A DNA stretch of 64,000 bases from Pseudomonas prosekii (GCF_900105155.1 NZ_LT629762.1:1550001-1614000); one strand, 5' to 3'; positions 51,801 to 63,967 are shown, counted from the first letter of the stretch. Made by a program: numbers and translations. The notes: a model not told the origin generated them from the letters alone.

Positions 51801-54550
51801 AGCGCAAGATCGACGACGTCAACGCGACTACCGTCAATCGCAGCCAGATGATCAGCGAGATCGTCTGGAGTTGCGTCGAATGGGTCAGCGCGATTGCCAC
51901 CGCACCTTTCCCTATCCTCAGTCTGAGCACCGGCCTGCTGCTGGCGTTCAAGGACGCCATGCTCGCGTTGCATGCCTACAACCAGGGTGATACTTCGGCG
52001 GCGCTTGAGCATTTCGCCGGTTATCTGCTCAACAGCGCCGGCGCCTTGTTCACCGATCTGCGCCCGGCCCTGCGTTCACTCAAACCCATTGGTCGAACAC
52101 CGCGCCGGGTTGCTGCCGGTGCAGCGCACAACAGAGCGATGGATTTGATCAGACGTATGGAGCCTGAGGCCCGTACCTCGCTGGATCTGCGTCCGGTGTT
52201 TTTCGAAGGTCGGCCGCTTTGGGCACCGAAGACACCTGATGCGATCGGTCGTTACTTGCTGTATCGCCTCGATGCTCATGGCAATTGGCTGTCCACCGGC
52301 CGCCTGGCCACCCTGAATGCCGAGGGCAACCTGGTGCGCAGCGGCGTTTCGGGCGGTGCGCCCAAATATGAAACCGTGCAGGAAACACCAGGGCCGCACA
52401 CCGATTACGGCGTACCGGCGAAACACCGGGTGCGCATTGAACAAGTTCTCGATCCGCAAATGAGGGAGCGATTGCTGACCTGGGGCGATCAGGTGGATTT
52501 GCCCCTGTTGACACTGGAAAGCGCTGCCGACGAACTAAAACTTCCGCGCATTGCGTACCTTCAACAATCCCGGCGCTTGACGGACCATGCCAAGCAGTTC
52601 TTCGACAACCTCGCGCCACTGCCGGTGCGCCCCGACGTCCCGGCGATCGAAGCGACCTCCTTGACAGAGTTGATCGAAAGCGAAGCCTTTGCCGGCAATA
52701 AAAGCCTGATCATCGGTGCCGTGCCGGGCTCGATCGCCAGTAAAAAAGCCCTGATCGCCAACATGGATGCGCTGCTCGACAAGGGCTTCAAGCACTTGTA
52801 CCTGGAGTACTTGCCGGGTGATGTTTTCCACCTGAAACTGCCAAAGCTCAACAGCGGTAAATCCTGGCAACACATCGAAACACACCTGAAGGCGATCGAC
52901 CGCTCGTTCAAATTCCCCTCCGGCGCCGACTATTCCTATCTCGCGCTGGTGCGCAAGGCCAGAGAAAAAGGCCTGAAGATTCACGCACTCGACGCCTCGA
53001 CCTCTTATCAACTGGACGATGTTTTGCTCATGCGTAAAGCCTCGCCGACCGTGCCTCGGGACAACCGCGTGAGGAATTTCTATTCCCACCAGGTGATCAC
53101 CGCAGACGTCGCCGAAGTGCCGGGCGAGCGCTGGATTGCGTTGGTCGAACAATCGCGTCTGCGCACCTTCAAGGAAACGCCCGGCCTCGCCGATTTGCAT
53201 GACGCGGTTGCGTTGCGCATCGAAGACGTCGGCGTCGATCAAGCGGTGGGCATTCGCGTCGATGTCGCAGGTTCGATACCGGGTGATGCGCTGGCCAAAG
53301 CCGATTACTGCATGACTTTGCGCACCCCCTACAAAGCACCCGCATCAGCCACCAGGGCCGTCGCCGCGCCGGAACCGGCATTACAGCATTTCAGCGAGTT
53401 CGATATTTCACCTTCTTTCAAGGAACAAGTTGTCCGCCTCGCCAATGAGCCGCACGGCCTCGACACCCGTTTCGCTCCGGTCAACCCGGTTAACCAGGAA
53501 CCGTTCTTTGAATTTGTCCGACTGCGCTCCAGCCTGAGGACCAGGGCCGAACAGTTTTTTACCGACTATGTGCCGCCACCCCGACCAACGCTGCCGCAAA
53601 TAACCGCGAGTACCACGGCGGAAGCGTTTCTGAAGCAAATCGGCGATAGCGCTTTGCCGGGGCTGGTCATCGGCGAGGCCCATGTGCACGAGTCAAGCAA
53701 GGCACTGCTCAGAACGCAGATGAAAAAGATCAAACAAGCGGGTTTCAAGACGCTGTACGTCGAACACTTGCTGACGGATCTGCATCAGGCCGAACTCGAT
53801 ATTTTCCATCAGACCCAACACCTGCCGAGTGGACTCAAGATTTACCTGAAAAACCAGGATTCGGGCCACATGGGCCCGTTCTACAACGGGCCCAATACCT
53901 ATTCGCAGGTGGTCCAGGCCGCCGGCAAATATGGCATCCGCGTCCGGGCGCTCGACTGCACGGCCAGTTATCACCTCAAGGGGCTGGGCGATCGCGATGT
54001 CTCGCGCAACTCGATGTTCAGCTACTTCGCCGCGCAGGTGATTCAGGCCGATCAATTGGCCCAGGGGCCGCACAAATGGATCGCGTTGGTTGGCAGTGCG
54101 CACAGCAATAACAACCTTGGTGTACCGGGGCTGGCGGAAATGCTTGGCGCCGTCAGTTTGAATGTCAGGGATACCGCGCCGACGCTGTCGCGAAGCATTC
54201 ATCGCGGTTTCTGGGAAACCGACCCGACGACGTTTGCTTCAAGTGCTTTACGCAGCGATTTCAAGATTGACGTGGGTACCGCGGGGATGCCGATTCCGCC
54301 GCCGTTCGTGCCTCTCGACCGGTCGAAATTGACGCAGGCCGGGCATTTCCTGGTCGAACGCCCATCGACTGCCCAGACCAATCTGCTGCACCGCTCCAGC
54401 ACCGGGGACATCGTCTCGACACCGATCCAGATCAACGACAACGGGCTGTTTTTCATTGATCGCTGGGGCAAGAAACAGCAGACCTTCAAATACCTCAATC
54501 AGCTGATTCAGATGCTGCAAAGTGAGGTCAATCTGACGCCCGCGCCGTAA
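48824..54550 (+). CDS. Giant dermonecrotic-toxin-like protein (DUF6543 repeats, tandem TIKI/EreA/PMT-C2-like domains)
   Basis: 1908 aa from ATG 48824, with GGAG 7 bp before it (an earlier in-frame ATG at 48788 has no ribosome site). No signal peptide is seen. N-terminal half (about 1-1000): large helical modules typical of the dermonecrotic toxin-like family (I believe DUF6543). It shows internal repetition: WYRSA motifs near 332 and 665, and a recurring LLxxPxAPxG...F segment near 205, 560 and 905. A hydrophobic stretch at about 1008-1070 (WVSAIATAPFPILSLSTGLL) could insert in membranes. C-terminal half: two homologous domains of about 200 residues. The first (about 1285-1475) reads LIIGAVPGS, YLEYLPGD, ALVEQSR. 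The second (about 1600-1795) reads LVIGEAHVHES, YVEHLLTD, ALVGSAHSNN. Only the second keeps the Glu/His signature of the TIKI/TraB/EreA/PMT-C2 superfamily. Related toxins act on host cells. No immunity, chaperone or secretion gene adjoins it, and how it leaves the cell is unknown. Confidence 0.85.
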   Translation: MSTSGTPPPAPSFEEIKGYLNQIGQHLLKTDKPLSPQHRPSAEQVYLDRLNGILQVHREQFLRKCRTHYQALEHSDLQSDAGKTLLATLKITLNEQLSDLDLREVIDGKPAKSYMTFDAGFTAIGHEARLAIQDRLLHPQAANLLDRLTLGAELRPGLYAVQFDYQSQTVELAGAFVVTEKNTPTVSDLLDPQSVGQVLLFTLSRGIEAFDSLSELNTHLLQSMDHPTGRDEFLQRLPTRYQALSAGGIWPLQLSPINNQPLFEHLYDKLLDKRSKDIERALSLEDNRQHDSAQLLGALDRAITAALPDLSARRELHAQALLERSLRHSAPDWYRSANEARRTELALHLRGYHQARQKLLELLGPATSAQTLAQQQWLERLSDDLQIDDLQPEHLHVITRRYVAGFGVFEHSRNLIEMALRGAHIGDELPGSDFLLNSTITYRDQPLQAAHSDLTPVWLAEQLKTLQPRVDFAYVQTQMHARVQVRQAIEEMLDKRINALAYTAFLQGHLLEGDLELIQRLRAGAATQLSAGTLALHGAQLQDLWLLREHDENGDIKRLLLCSPDAPQGACFQAFDSEIACQQHILGWARDNAATRMTDYLINRLPLRFRHTMRQFLAGLNFKAADHEYQEVALNYVGSHSDGLKAMAEHVLATRVDDHEFTTPLWYRSASAAQRKKLTTHTEEAEGMLRGFNDHASSQSRFPSFETYLHEQAKKRLNELLQRPANDVDPDTVWAFSPPAIVGNWTPPPLTYTQLYRDGYADGVGFLDEKFARSAQFKGPPGIDLSLLTAQKVARSVTGVWIGQRYIDKVRSELQSPESPGFALRRNTTLAITQRQMSAAALECHLQGHITSVDLQWLESSIASLGETSAATRSTHAIHRLMIDGEWVIDTFLFSHGDNPVLLYTPHAPDGISFREARLFNYLLKQQPGMIAYLTERVGVQAQVRVRTFLQEAQRQLPDQLNTTTLSPARYDSTRNVAPVPDLRQALYSMKLQRKIDDVNATTVNRSQMISEIVWSCVEWVSAIATAPFPILSLSTGLLLAFKDAMLALHAYNQGDTSAALEHFAGYLLNSAGALFTDLRPALRSLKPIGRTPRRVAAGAAHNRAMDLIRRMEPEARTSLDLRPVFFEGRPLWAPKTPDAIGRYLLYRLDAHGNWLSTGRLATLNAEGNLVRSGVSGGAPKYETVQETPGPHTDYGVPAKHRVRIEQVLDPQMRERLLTWGDQVDLPLLTLESAADELKLPRIAYLQQSRRLTDHAKQFFDNLAPLPVRPDVPAIEATSLTELIESEAFAGNKSLIIGAVPGSIASKKALIANMDALLDKGFKHLYLEYLPGDVFHLKLPKLNSGKSWQHIETHLKAIDRSFKFPSGADYSYLALVRKAREKGLKIHALDASTSYQLDDVLLMRKASPTVPRDNRVRNFYSHQVITADVAEVPGERWIALVEQSRLRTFKETPGLADLHDAVALRIEDVGVDQAVGIRVDVAGSIPGDALAKADYCMTLRTPYKAPASATRAVAAPEPALQHFSEFDISPSFKEQVVRLANEPHGLDTRFAPVNPVNQEPFFEFVRLRSSLRTRAEQFFTDYVPPPRPTLPQITASTTAEAFLKQIGDSALPGLVIGEAHVHESSKALLRTQMKKIKQAGFKTLYVEHLLTDLHQAELDIFHQTQHLPSGLKIYLKNQDSGHMGPFYNGPNTYSQVVQAAGKYGIRVRALDCTASYHLKGLGDRDVSRNSMFSYFAAQVIQADQLAQGPHKWIALVGSAHSNNNLGVPGLAEMLGAVSLNVRDTAPTLSRSIHRGFWETDPTTFASSALRSDFKIDVGTAGMPIPPPFVPLDRSKLTQAGHFLVERPSTAQTNLLHRSSTGDIVSTPIQINDNGLFFIDRWGKKQQTFKYLNQLIQMLQSEVNLTPAP

Positions 54551-54600
54551 GCTGGCCGAACCGGTCGCCCCTACCAGGGACAGATTTTCGCCGGCAACAA

Positions 54601-54630
54601 AAAACCCGCTGATTCGCATCAGCGGGTTTT
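54601..54630. terminator. Terminator between the toxin-like gene and the NIF3-like gene
   Basis: AAAACCCGCTGAT, loop TCGC, ATCAGCGGGTTTT: a perfect 13-bp stem with A and T flanks, able to end both converging transcripts. Confidence 0.9.
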
Positions 54631-54650
54631 CAGTTCAAGCGGTGCGAAGA

Positions 54651-54962
54651 TCAGAAATCTTCCAACTGCCACACTTCATACGCCGGCGTCTCGTAGGGAT
54701 GGCTGAGTTTCAGCGCGGCCACCACAGCCACGATCAACTCATCCGCCACCACCAACTCGACTTTCCATTCCTCAACTTGTTCGACCTGCCCCGCTTCGCC
54801 GATAAACGGCTGACTGCCATCCAGTGGGCGAAACTGGCCGAGGCCCAACACTTGCCACGCGCAATGATCATAAGCACCGATTCGCCCGCCACCGGCAGCG
54901 AATACGGCATTTTTGACCTGTTCCACATGACTGGCCGGAACGAAAAAGCAGAGCTTATACAC
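54651..54962 (-). CDS. NIF3-like/YqfO C-terminal domain protein
   Basis: 103 aa. Starts MYKLCFFVPASHVEQVKNAV and continues with GGGRIGAYDHCAWQVLGLGQF and LSHPYETPAYEVWQLEDF, the CutA-like domain inserted in NIF3/YqfO proteins, here free-standing. Function unknown; may bind metal. Five bp after the purL stop on the same strand, so probably cotranscribed with purL. Confidence 0.9.
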   Translation of the reverse strand: MYKLCFFVPASHVEQVKNAVFAAGGGRIGAYDHCAWQVLGLGQFRPLDGSQPFIGEAGQVEQVEEWKVELVVADELIVAVVAALKLSHPYETPAYEVWQLEDF

Positions 54963-54967
54963 AGCGC

Positions 54968-57900
54968 TTAGTTAACCCACACGCGAGCGTTACGGAACAT
55001 ACGCATCCAAGGTGCGTCTTCGTTCCAGTCTTCCGAACGCCACGAGTTCTGCACAGTGCGGAACACACGTTCCGGGTGCGGCATCATGATCGTCACGCGA
55101 CCGTCGCGGCTGGTCAAACCGGTGATCCCGCGCGGCGAGCCGTTCGGGTTGGCCGGGTACTTTTCCGTGACCTTGCCGTGGTTGTCGACGAAACGCATCG
55201 CCACGCAACCCGACAGATCGGCTTCAAGCAACGCTTCTTCGCTGGCGAACTCGGCATGACCTTCACCGTGCGCGATGGCGATCGGCATGCGCGAACCGGC
55301 CATACCCTGCAGGAAGATCGAGTTCGACTCCTGGACCTGAACCATCGCCACACGCGCTTCGAACTGCTCGGAACGGTTGCGCACGAAGTGCGGCCAGAAC
55401 TCGCTGCCCGGGATCAGCTCGTGCAGGTTGGACATCATCTGGCAACCGTTGCACACGCCGAGGGTGAAGCTGTCGTTACGTTCGAAGAAACCCTGGAACG
55501 CATCGCGGGCGCGGCTGTTGAACAGTGCCGATTTGGCCCAGCCTTCGCCGGCGCCGAGGACGTCGCCGTAGGAGAAACCGCCGCAAGCGACCAGACCTTT
55601 GAACTCGTTCAGGTCGACACGGCCGGCCAGAATGTCGCTCATGTGCACGTCGATCGCGTTGAAACCGGCGCGGTCGAAGGCTGCCGCCATTTCCACCTGA
55701 CCGTTGACGCCCTGCTCACGCAGTACGGCAACCTGTGGGCGAATGTTTTTCTTGATGTACGGCGCGGCGACGTCGTGGTTGACGTCGTAGCTGAGCTTGA
55801 CGCTCAGGCCCGGGTTGTCTTCTTCCAGCAGCACGTCGAACTCTTGTTCGGCGCAGTCGGCGTTATCACGCAGACGCTGGATCTGGTAGCTGGTTTCTGC
55901 CCACTGACGTTGCAGCAGACGACGCTGGCCTTCAAAGATGGTTTCGCCGTTGAAGGTGATGTTGATCTGGCCGTTGTTCATCGGCTGACCGATCACCGAC
56001 ACGCAATCGCCCAGACCGGCAGCGCTGAACTGCGCGAGGATATCCGGGGTGGCGTCCTGACGAACCTGGATGACTGCACCGAGTTCTTCGTTGAACAGAA
56101 TCGCGGCGATGTCCGCTGAAGTTTCCGCCAGACCGTCGAGGTTCAGGCTCAGACCGCAATGACCGGCAAAGGCCATTTCCACGGTGCTGGTCAGCAGACC
56201 ACCGTCGGAACGGTCGTGGTACGCCAGCAAGTGACCGTCGGCATTGAGGCCCTGGATCACCGCGAAGAAGGCTTTGAGGTCTTCGGCGTCGTCAACGTCC
56301 GGCGCTTGCGAGCCGAGCTTGCCGTGCACTTGGGCGAGAATCGAGGCGCCCATGCGGTTCTGGCCACGGCCCAGATCGATCAGGATCAGGTCGGTGGTGC
56401 CTTTGTCCATGCGCAGTTCCGGCGTCAGGGTCTGACGGATGTCAGCGACAGGCGCGAAACCGGTGACGATCAGCGACATCGGCGAGGTGACGGTTTTGTC
56501 GACGCCTTCATCGTTCCAGCGCGTGGCCATGGACATCGAGTCCTTGCCCACCGGAATGGTGATGCCCAGGTCCGGGCACAGTTCCATGCCGACCGCTTTC
56601 ACGGTGTCGTACAGACGCGCGTCTTCGCCCGGGTGGCCGGCGGCGGACATCCAGTTCGCCGACAGTTTGATGTCGGAGATCTTGTTGATGCGCGATGCGG
56701 CGATGTTGGTCAGGGTTTCGCCGATGGCCATGCGGCCCGACGCCGGAGCGTCCAGCAGCGCCAGCGGAGTACGCTCGCCCATGGCCATGGCTTCACCGGT
56801 GTAAACGTCGAAGCTGGTGGCGGTGACGGCAACGTCAGCCACCGGTACCTGCCACGGGCCGACCATTTGGTCACGGGCCACGAGGCCGGTGATGGTGCGG
56901 TCGCCGATGGTGATCAGGAAACTTTTGCTGGCCACGGCCGGGTGATGCAGAACGCGCTCGACGCAGTCTGCGATTTCCAGCGTGCTTGGATCGAAATCGT
57001 CGCCCAATTCGTTTTCACGAACGGCCGAACGGTGCATGCGCGGGGCTTTGCCCAGCAGCACTTCGAGCGGCATGTCCACCGGGCTGTTGCCGAAGTGACT
57101 GTCGGTGACGGTCAGTTGCGGCTCGGCAGTGGCTTCGCCGACCACGGCGAACGGGCAACGCTCGCGCTCGCAGATCGCCTGGAAGCGCTCGAAGTCGGCC
57201 GGGCCGACCGCCAGAACGTAACGTTCCTGAGATTCGTTACTCCAGATTTCGTGCGGGGCCATGCCCGGCTCGTCATTTGGAATGTTGCGCAGTTCGAAGC
57301 GACCGCCACGGTTGCCGTCGTTGACCAGTTCCGGGAAGGCGTTGGACAGACCGCCCGCGCCGACGTCGTGGATGAAGCTGATCGGGTTGTGTTCACCCAA
57401 CTGCCAGCAACGGTCGATGACTTCCTGGCAGCGGCGTTCCATTTCCGGGTTTTCGCGCTGTACGGATGCGAAGTCGAGGTCGGCCGAGCTGGTGCCGGTG
57501 GCCATCGAAGAAGCCGCGCCGCCGCCCAGACCGATCAACATCGCCGGGCCGCCGAGCACGATCAGCTTCGAGCCAACGATGATTTCGCCTTTCTGTACGT
57601 GTTCGGCACGGATGTTACCCATGCCGCCGGCCAGCATGATCGGCTTGTGGTAACCGCGAACTTCGTCGCCACGCGGGGTGGTGATCGACTGTTCGAAGGT
57701 ACGGAAGTAACCGGTCAGGGCTGGACGGCCGAATTCGTTGTTGAACGCGGCGCCACCCAGTGGGCCTTCGATCATGATGTCCAGCGCGGTAACGATGCGC
57801 TCAGGTTTGCCGTAAGGCACTTCCCACGGCTGCTCGAAACCCGGAATCTGCAGGTTGGACACGGTGAAACCGGTGAGGCCAGCCTTTGGCTTGGCGCCGC

Positions 57901-58864
57901 GACCGGTTGCACCTTCGTCGCGAATCTCGCCGCCACTGCCGGTCGATGCGCCGGGAAACGGGGCAATCGCAGTCGGGTGGTTGTGCGTTTCGACTTTCAT
58001 CAGGATGTGCACCGGCTCCTGCACCGCGCCGTACTGGCGGGTTTCAGGGTCCGGGAAGAAACGACCGGCAACGTTGCCGACGATCACCGAGGCGTTGTCC
58101 TTATAAGCCGACAGAACACCTTCGCTGTGCATCACGTAGGTGTTCTTGATCATGCCGAACAGGCTTTTTTCCTGGCTCTGGCCGTCGATGTCCCAACTGG
58201 CGTTGAAGATCTTGTGACGGCAGTGCTCGGAGTTCGCCTGGGCGAACATCATCAGTTCGATGTCGTGCGGGTTGCGCTTCAAGCCGATGAAGGCGTTGAC
58301 CAGGTAGTCGATCTCGTCTTCCGCCAGGGCCAGGCCGAGCTCGGTGTTGGCTTTTTCCAGCGCGGCGCGGCCGCCACCCAACACGTCGATCGCGGTCAGC
58401 GGCTTCGGTTCGGCGTGGCTGAACAGGCCGGCGGCCTGCTCAAGGTTGCCGAGGACGATCTGGGTCATGCGGTCGTGCAAGGCATCTGCAATCAACTGGG
58501 CTTCGGCGTCGCTGAACTGGCCGGCCACGTAGAACGCGATGCCGCGCTCCAGGCGCTGGATCTTGCTCAGGCCGCAGTTGCGAGCGATGTCGCTGGCCTT
58601 GCTCGACCATGGCGAAATAGTGCCGAAACGCGGCAACACCAGGAACAGACGGCCGGTCGGTTCTTGCACCGGGACACTTGGGCCGTACTTCAGAAGGCGC
58701 GCAAGCACCTGCTGTTCGTCGCCGGTCAGGTCACCGGTAACTTCGGCGAAGTGAGCGAATTCAGCATACAAGCCGCTGACAGCCGAAACTTTCTGGCTCA
58801 GTTGCTCAAGGAGTTTGCTGTGGCGAAAGGCAGAAAGGGCAGGAGCGCCGCGCAGGATCAACAT
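54968..58864 (-). CDS. purL: Phosphoribosylformylglycinamidine synthase (large PurL)
   Basis: 1298 aa, the gammaproteobacterial single-chain enzyme. Makes FGAM from FGAR, glutamine and ATP. N-terminal PurS-like domain (1-150); two AIRS-like halves with the FGAM motif [21 protein letters not shown]-terminal class I glutaminase (about 1035-1298) with Cys in [16 protein letters not shown] and His-Glu in MPHPERVFR. Complete, with no frameshift. Confidence 0.98.
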   Translation of the reverse strand: MLILRGAPALSAFRHSKLLEQLSQKVSAVSGLYAEFAHFAEVTGDLTGDEQQVLARLLKYGPSVPVQEPTGRLFLVLPRFGTISPWSSKASDIARNCGLSKIQRLERGIAFYVAGQFSDAEAQLIADALHDRMTQIVLGNLEQAAGLFSHAEPKPLTAIDVLGGGRAALEKANTELGLALAEDEIDYLVNAFIGLKRNPHDIELMMFAQANSEHCRHKIFNASWDIDGQSQEKSLFGMIKNTYVMHSEGVLSAYKDNASVIVGNVAGRFFPDPETRQYGAVQEPVHILMKVETHNHPTAIAPFPGASTGSGGEIRDEGATGRGAKPKAGLTGFTVSNLQIPGFEQPWEVPYGKPERIVTALDIMIEGPLGGAAFNNEFGRPALTGYFRTFEQSITTPRGDEVRGYHKPIMLAGGMGNIRAEHVQKGEIIVGSKLIVLGGPAMLIGLGGGAASSMATGTSSADLDFASVQRENPEMERRCQEVIDRCWQLGEHNPISFIHDVGAGGLSNAFPELVNDGNRGGRFELRNIPNDEPGMAPHEIWSNESQERYVLAVGPADFERFQAICERERCPFAVVGEATAEPQLTVTDSHFGNSPVDMPLEVLLGKAPRMHRSAVRENELGDDFDPSTLEIADCVERVLHHPAVASKSFLITIGDRTITGLVARDQMVGPWQVPVADVAVTATSFDVYTGEAMAMGERTPLALLDAPASGRMAIGETLTNIAASRINKISDIKLSANWMSAAGHPGEDARLYDTVKAVGMELCPDLGITIPVGKDSMSMATRWNDEGVDKTVTSPMSLIVTGFAPVADIRQTLTPELRMDKGTTDLILIDLGRGQNRMGASILAQVHGKLGSQAPDVDDAEDLKAFFAVIQGLNADGHLLAYHDRSDGGLLTSTVEMAFAGHCGLSLNLDGLAETSADIAAILFNEELGAVIQVRQDATPDILAQFSAAGLGDCVSVIGQPMNNGQINITFNGETIFEGQRRLLQRQWAETSYQIQRLRDNADCAEQEFDVLLEEDNPGLSVKLSYDVNHDVAAPYIKKNIRPQVAVLREQGVNGQVEMAAAFDRAGFNAIDVHMSDILAGRVDLNEFKGLVACGGFSYGDVLGAGEGWAKSALFNSRARDAFQGFFERNDSFTLGVCNGCQMMSNLHELIPGSEFWPHFVRNRSEQFEARVAMVQVQESNSIFLQGMAGSRMPIAIAHGEGHAEFASEEALLEADLSGCVAMRFVDNHGKVTEKYPANPNGSPRGITGLTSRDGRVTIMMPHPERVFRTVQNSWRSEDWNEDAPWMRMFRNARVWVN

Positions 58865-58979
58865 CTTCGGGACAGCCTCGGGAAGGGGTGTGCTTTGAGG
58901 CCGTGCATTCTAGCCTAAACCGCCCGCGACATCACCCGAAACGGTACGCGCGGCCGTACCCGAACGTCGGGGCGGTTGA

Positions 58980-60599
<1,620 letters not shown>

Positions 60600-60618
60600 A
60601 GCCGTACACCCATCAAAA

Positions 60619-60710
60619 CTGTGGGAGCGAGCTTGCTCGCGATAGCCGTCTGACAGCCACCAATTATGGTGACTGACTGGGCCTCATCGCGAGCAAGCTC
60701 GCTCCCACAA
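60619..60710. repeat. REP-like inverted repeat doublet (GTGGGAGCGAGCTTGCTCGCGA family)
   Basis: TGTGGGAGCGAGCTTGCTCG with its complement CGAGCAAGCTCGCTCCCACA, about 45 bp apart, between the converging mltF and pdxJ genes. Confidence 0.85.
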
Positions 60711-60726
60711 TTGTTTTGTGTTCGGT

Positions 60727-61473
60727 TTAAGCTTTTGCGGCGGCCGCGAGGATCAGCGCTTTCATCTCGGCAACAGCCGATTTGAACCCGACAAACAAAG
60801 CATGCGCCACCAACGCGTGGCCGATGTTCAGTTCGTTGATGCCTTTGATCGCTGCCACGGCTTCGACGTTGTGATAATGCAACCCGTGGCCAGCGTTGAC
60901 GATCAGTCCCTGGGCCAGACCAAACGCGACACCATCGGCCACACGCTGCAATTCTTCCGCGACATCGGTTGGCGTTTCGGCATCGGCATAGCGGCCAGTG
61001 TGCAGCTCGATGGCCGGCGCACCGACACGCTTCGACGCCGCAATCTGCCGCTCATCGGCATCGATGAACAGCGACACTTCGCAACCAATCTTCGCCAGGC
61101 GATCCACCGCAGCCTTGATCCGCGCTTCCTGCCCCGCCACATCCAGCCCACCCTCGGTGGTCAGTTCCTGACGGGTTTCCGGCACCAGGCAAATGTGCGC
61201 CGGACGGATGCGCTCGGCGAACGCCAGCATTTCTTCGGTGACGCCCATTTCGAAATTCATGCGGGTTTGCAGCACATCCTTGAGCAGCAACACGTCGCGC
61301 TCCTGAATGTGCCGACGGTCTTCACGCAAATGCACAGTGATGCCATCGGCGCCCGCCTCTTCCGCGTCCAGCGCTGCTTTGACCGGGTCCGGGTAACGCG
61401 TGCCGCGGGCCTGACGCAGGGTGGCGACGTGGTCGATGTTGACGCCAAGAAGAATGCGATTGCTGGTGGTCAC
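60727..61473 (-). CDS. pdxJ: Pyridoxine 5'-phosphate synthase
   Basis: 248 aa from GTG 61473 (AGGAG 8 bp upstream). Condenses 3-amino-2-oxopropyl phosphate with DXP in vitamin B6 synthesis. TIM barrel: [59 protein letters not shown]. Downstream of recO on the same strand with a 47-bp gap; recO-pdxJ is a conserved order. Confidence 0.97.
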   Translation of the reverse strand: MTTSNRILLGVNIDHVATLRQARGTRYPDPVKAALDAEEAGADGITVHLREDRRHIQERDVLLLKDVLQTRMNFEMGVTEEMLAFAERIRPAHICLVPETRQELTTEGGLDVAGQEARIKAAVDRLAKIGCEVSLFIDADERQIAASKRVGAPAIELHTGRYADAETPTDVAEELQRVADGVAFGLAQGLIVNAGHGLHYHNVEAVAAIKGINELNIGHALVAHALFVGFKSAVAEMKALILAAAAKA

Positions 61474-61520
61474 GGAAGCGCTCCTGAATTTAAAGATTCG
61501 GCGCACAGCATACGGGGAGA

Positions 61521-62210
61521 CTACGGCTTGCGAAACAGTTCGCGACTGACCAGCGGACGACCGCCCAAATGCACCGCGAGTGCTTGACGCATCAGGCGCT
61601 TGGCGGCGGACAAGGCACCGGGGGCAGTCCAGTCAGCCTCGGACATGGCGAGCAATTCGGTGCCGTTGAACAGGCCCGGTTGCAGCAGATAAACCCGCTC
61701 CAGCCCCGCATCCACCTGCAAGCGATAGAGCCCGTCGGGCGCAACCGCGTCGCCGTGGATGTCGCTGCTCAGGGCAAAGCCGTAACCGAGGTCATCAAGC
61801 AAGCGCCATTCGAACGAACGCAGTAACGGCTCCAGCGGCCGACCTTCGGCCAGCGCGAGCAACGTCGCCGCGTAGTGATCAAACACGCCGGGGTGCGGGT
61901 CTTCGGACGGCAACAGACGAATCAGCAGTTCATTGAGGTAGAGCCCGCTGAACAGCGCTTCGCCGTTGAGCCAGGTGGAAATACCGGCGCTTTCCATGCG
62001 CCCGACATTCTTCAGCTCGCCGCGCCCGCGAAACTCGACTTCCAGCGGCACGAACGGCCGCGCCAACGTCCCGGCCTTGCCCCGCGCACTGCGCAACACT
62101 GCCCGCAGCCGACCTTGCGGCGTAAGGAAATCCACCAGCGCACTGCTTTCGCGGTAGGCGCGGGAGTGGAGCACGTAGGCGAGTTGGCCGATGGGTGGGG
62201 TTTGAGACAT
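61521..62210 (-). CDS. recO: DNA repair protein RecO
   Basis: 229 aa. Loads RecA with RecR on SSB-coated DNA. N-terminal OB fold ([20 protein letters not shown] then [12 protein letters not shown]) and helical C-domain ([16 protein letters not shown]). The Cys-type zinc motif of some RecO proteins is absent, as is usual in this group. Separated from era by a repeat. Confidence 0.95.
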   Translation of the reverse strand: MSQTPPIGQLAYVLHSRAYRESSALVDFLTPQGRLRAVLRSARGKAGTLARPFVPLEVEFRGRGELKNVGRMESAGISTWLNGEALFSGLYLNELLIRLLPSEDPHPGVFDHYAATLLALAEGRPLEPLLRSFEWRLLDDLGYGFALSSDIHGDAVAPDGLYRLQVDAGLERVYLLQPGLFNGTELLAMSEADWTAPGALSAAKRLMRQALAVHLGGRPLVSRELFRKP

Positions 62211-62261
62211 GGAAGTCAGTTTCTCAATGAGTCAGCACAGATTTATAAACCACCCAAAACC

Positions 62262-62354
62262 AATGTGGGAGCGAGCTTGCTCGCGATTGCGGTCCGTCAG
62301 TCAACATGGCTGTTGAATGTCAGGCCCTCATCGCGAGCAAGCTCGCTCCCACAG
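62262..62354. repeat. REP-like inverted repeat doublet (GTGGGAGCGAGCTTGCTCGCGA family)
   Basis: AATGTGGGAGCGAGCTTGCT mirrored by AGCAAGCTCGCTCCCACA, in the era-recO gap; could form a hairpin in the era transcript. Confidence 0.85.
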
Positions 62355-62382
62355 GGGATCTACGGTGTAGCGCAGACCCGTT

Positions 62383-63285
62383 TTACAAATCGCCGTAACC
62401 CAGCGAACGCAGGGCGCGCTCGTCGTCGGACCAGCCGCCTTTCACTTTCACCCAGAGGTTGAGCATGATCTTGGAGTCGAACAGCAGCTCCATGTCCTTG
62501 CGCGCTTCGGTGCCGATGCGTTTGATGCGCTCGCCCTTGTCGCCAATGATGATCTTCTTCTGGCCGTCACGTTCGACGAGGATCAGCGCATGAATATGCA
62601 GGGTTTTGCCCTGCTGCTTGAACTCCTCGATTTCGACGGTGATCTGGTACGGCAGCTCGGCGCCCATCTGGCGCATGATTTTCTCGCGAACCAGTTCGGC
62701 GGCGAGGAAGCGGCTGCTGCGGTCGGTGATCTGGTCTTCCGGGAAGAAATGCTCGTTCTCCGGCAGGTACCCGGCGATCACCCGCTCCAGCGCTTCAAGG
62801 TTGTGCCCGTGCTGGGCCGAGATCGGCATGATCTGCGCGTTCGGCAGCTGTTCCTGCAACCAGCTCAGGTGCGGCATCAGCTCGGCTTTGTCTTCGATGC
62901 GGTCGGTCTTGTTCAGCGCGACGATCAACGGGCCGGTCACGTACTGGACGCGTTCGAGCACCATCTGGTCTTCGTCGGTCCACTTGGTGCGGTCAACCAC
63001 GAAGATCACCACGTCGACGTCTTTCAACGCGGCCGAAGCAGTCTTGTTCATGTAGCGGTTCAGCGCTTTCTCGCCACCCTTGTGCATGCCCGGGGTATCG
63101 ACGTAGACGGCCTGAACGGCGCCTTCGGTCTTGATGCCCAGCATGTTGTGACGAGTGGTTTGCGGCTTGCGCGAGGTGATCGCCAGCTTCTGACCCAGGA
63201 TATGGTTCAGCAGCGTGGACTTGCCCACGTTGGGACGGCCGACGATGGCAACATAGCCACAGCGAGTTGCAGTTGTATCAGTCAT
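62383..63285 (-). CDS. era: GTPase Era
   Basis: 300 aa from ATG 63285 (GGAG 8 bp before). Assists 16S rRNA maturation and 30S assembly. G1 [10 protein letters not shown]3 VDTPGMH, G4 ALNKTDRI, and C-terminal KH domain with [13 protein letters not shown]. Overlaps the end of rnc, with which it is translationally coupled. Confidence 0.97.
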   Translation of the reverse strand: MTDTTATRCGYVAIVGRPNVGKSTLLNHILGQKLAITSRKPQTTRHNMLGIKTEGAVQAVYVDTPGMHKGGEKALNRYMNKTASAALKDVDVVIFVVDRTKWTDEDQMVLERVQYVTGPLIVALNKTDRIEDKAELMPHLSWLQEQLPNAQIMPISAQHGHNLEALERVIAGYLPENEHFFPEDQITDRSSRFLAAELVREKIMRQMGAELPYQITVEIEEFKQQGKTLHIHALILVERDGQKKIIIGDKGERIKRIGTEARKDMELLFDSKIMLNLWVKVKGGWSDDERALRSLGYGDL

Positions 63286-63967
63286 TGCCATTCTCCACAC
63301 CCAGGGCAATCAGTGCTGCGGCGGCCGCTACCTGTTCGGCAATACGACGACTCACACCCTGACCTCGGCTTTTTTCATTCAGTAAGGTGATTTCGCATTC
63401 GACGAAGAAAACTCGGCAATGCGGCTCACCCTGGATATCCACCACTTCGTAACGTGGCAGCTCACAGCCCCGCGATTGCAGGAATTCCTGCAGACGGGTT
63501 TTTGGATCTTTGTTGGTGTCGACCAGGGTCAGCCCCTCGAACTCACCGGTCAGCCAGGCCAGCACGCGCTCGCGCGCCATGTCCATGCCGGCGTCCAGGT
63601 AGATCGCACCGATCAGCGCTTCGAGGGCATCGGCCAGAATCGATTCGCGACGGAAACCGCCACTTTTCAATTCACCCGAACCCAGGCGCAGGTAGTCGCC
63701 CAGATCAAACCCACGGGCCAGTACGGCCAGGGTCTCACCTTTCACCAGGCGCGCGCGCAAACGCGACAACTGGCCTTCGCGCGCCAGCGGGAAGCGATCG
63801 AACAGCGCCTCGCCCGCGACGAAGTTGAGGATGGCATCACCGAGGAATTCCAGGCGTTCATTGTTACGCCCGGCAAAACTGCGGTGAGTCAGGGCCAGAA
63901 TCATCAGTTCCTGGTCCTTGAAGGTGTAGCCGAGCTGACGCTCTAGACGACTTAAGGAGGCGCTCAC
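63278..63967 (-). CDS. rnc: Ribonuclease III
   Basis: 229 aa from GTG 63967. Cleaves dsRNA, including rRNA precursors. Catalytic signature [12 protein letters not shown] near residue 38, second acidic site [16 protein letters not shown], and a C-terminal dsRNA-binding domain ([17 protein letters not shown]...). First complete gene of the rnc-era pair. Confidence 0.97.
   Translation of the reverse strand: MSASLSRLERQLGYTFKDQELMILALTHRSFAGRNNERLEFLGDAILNFVAGEALFDRFPLAREGQLSRLRARLVKGETLAVLARGFDLGDYLRLGSGELKSGGFRRESILADALEALIGAIYLDAGMDMARERVLAWLTGEFEGLTLVDTNKDPKTRLQEFLQSRGCELPRYEVVDIQGEPHCRVFFVECEITLLNEKSRGQGVSRRIAEQVAAAAALIALGVENGND

Noticed and set aside
56159..58918. A 919-codon plus-strand frame opposite purL
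   Set aside because: It lies wholly antisense to the strongly conserved purL. Its His/Arg/Val-rich composition is the expected shadow of a GC-rich gene, and it has no recognisable domain.
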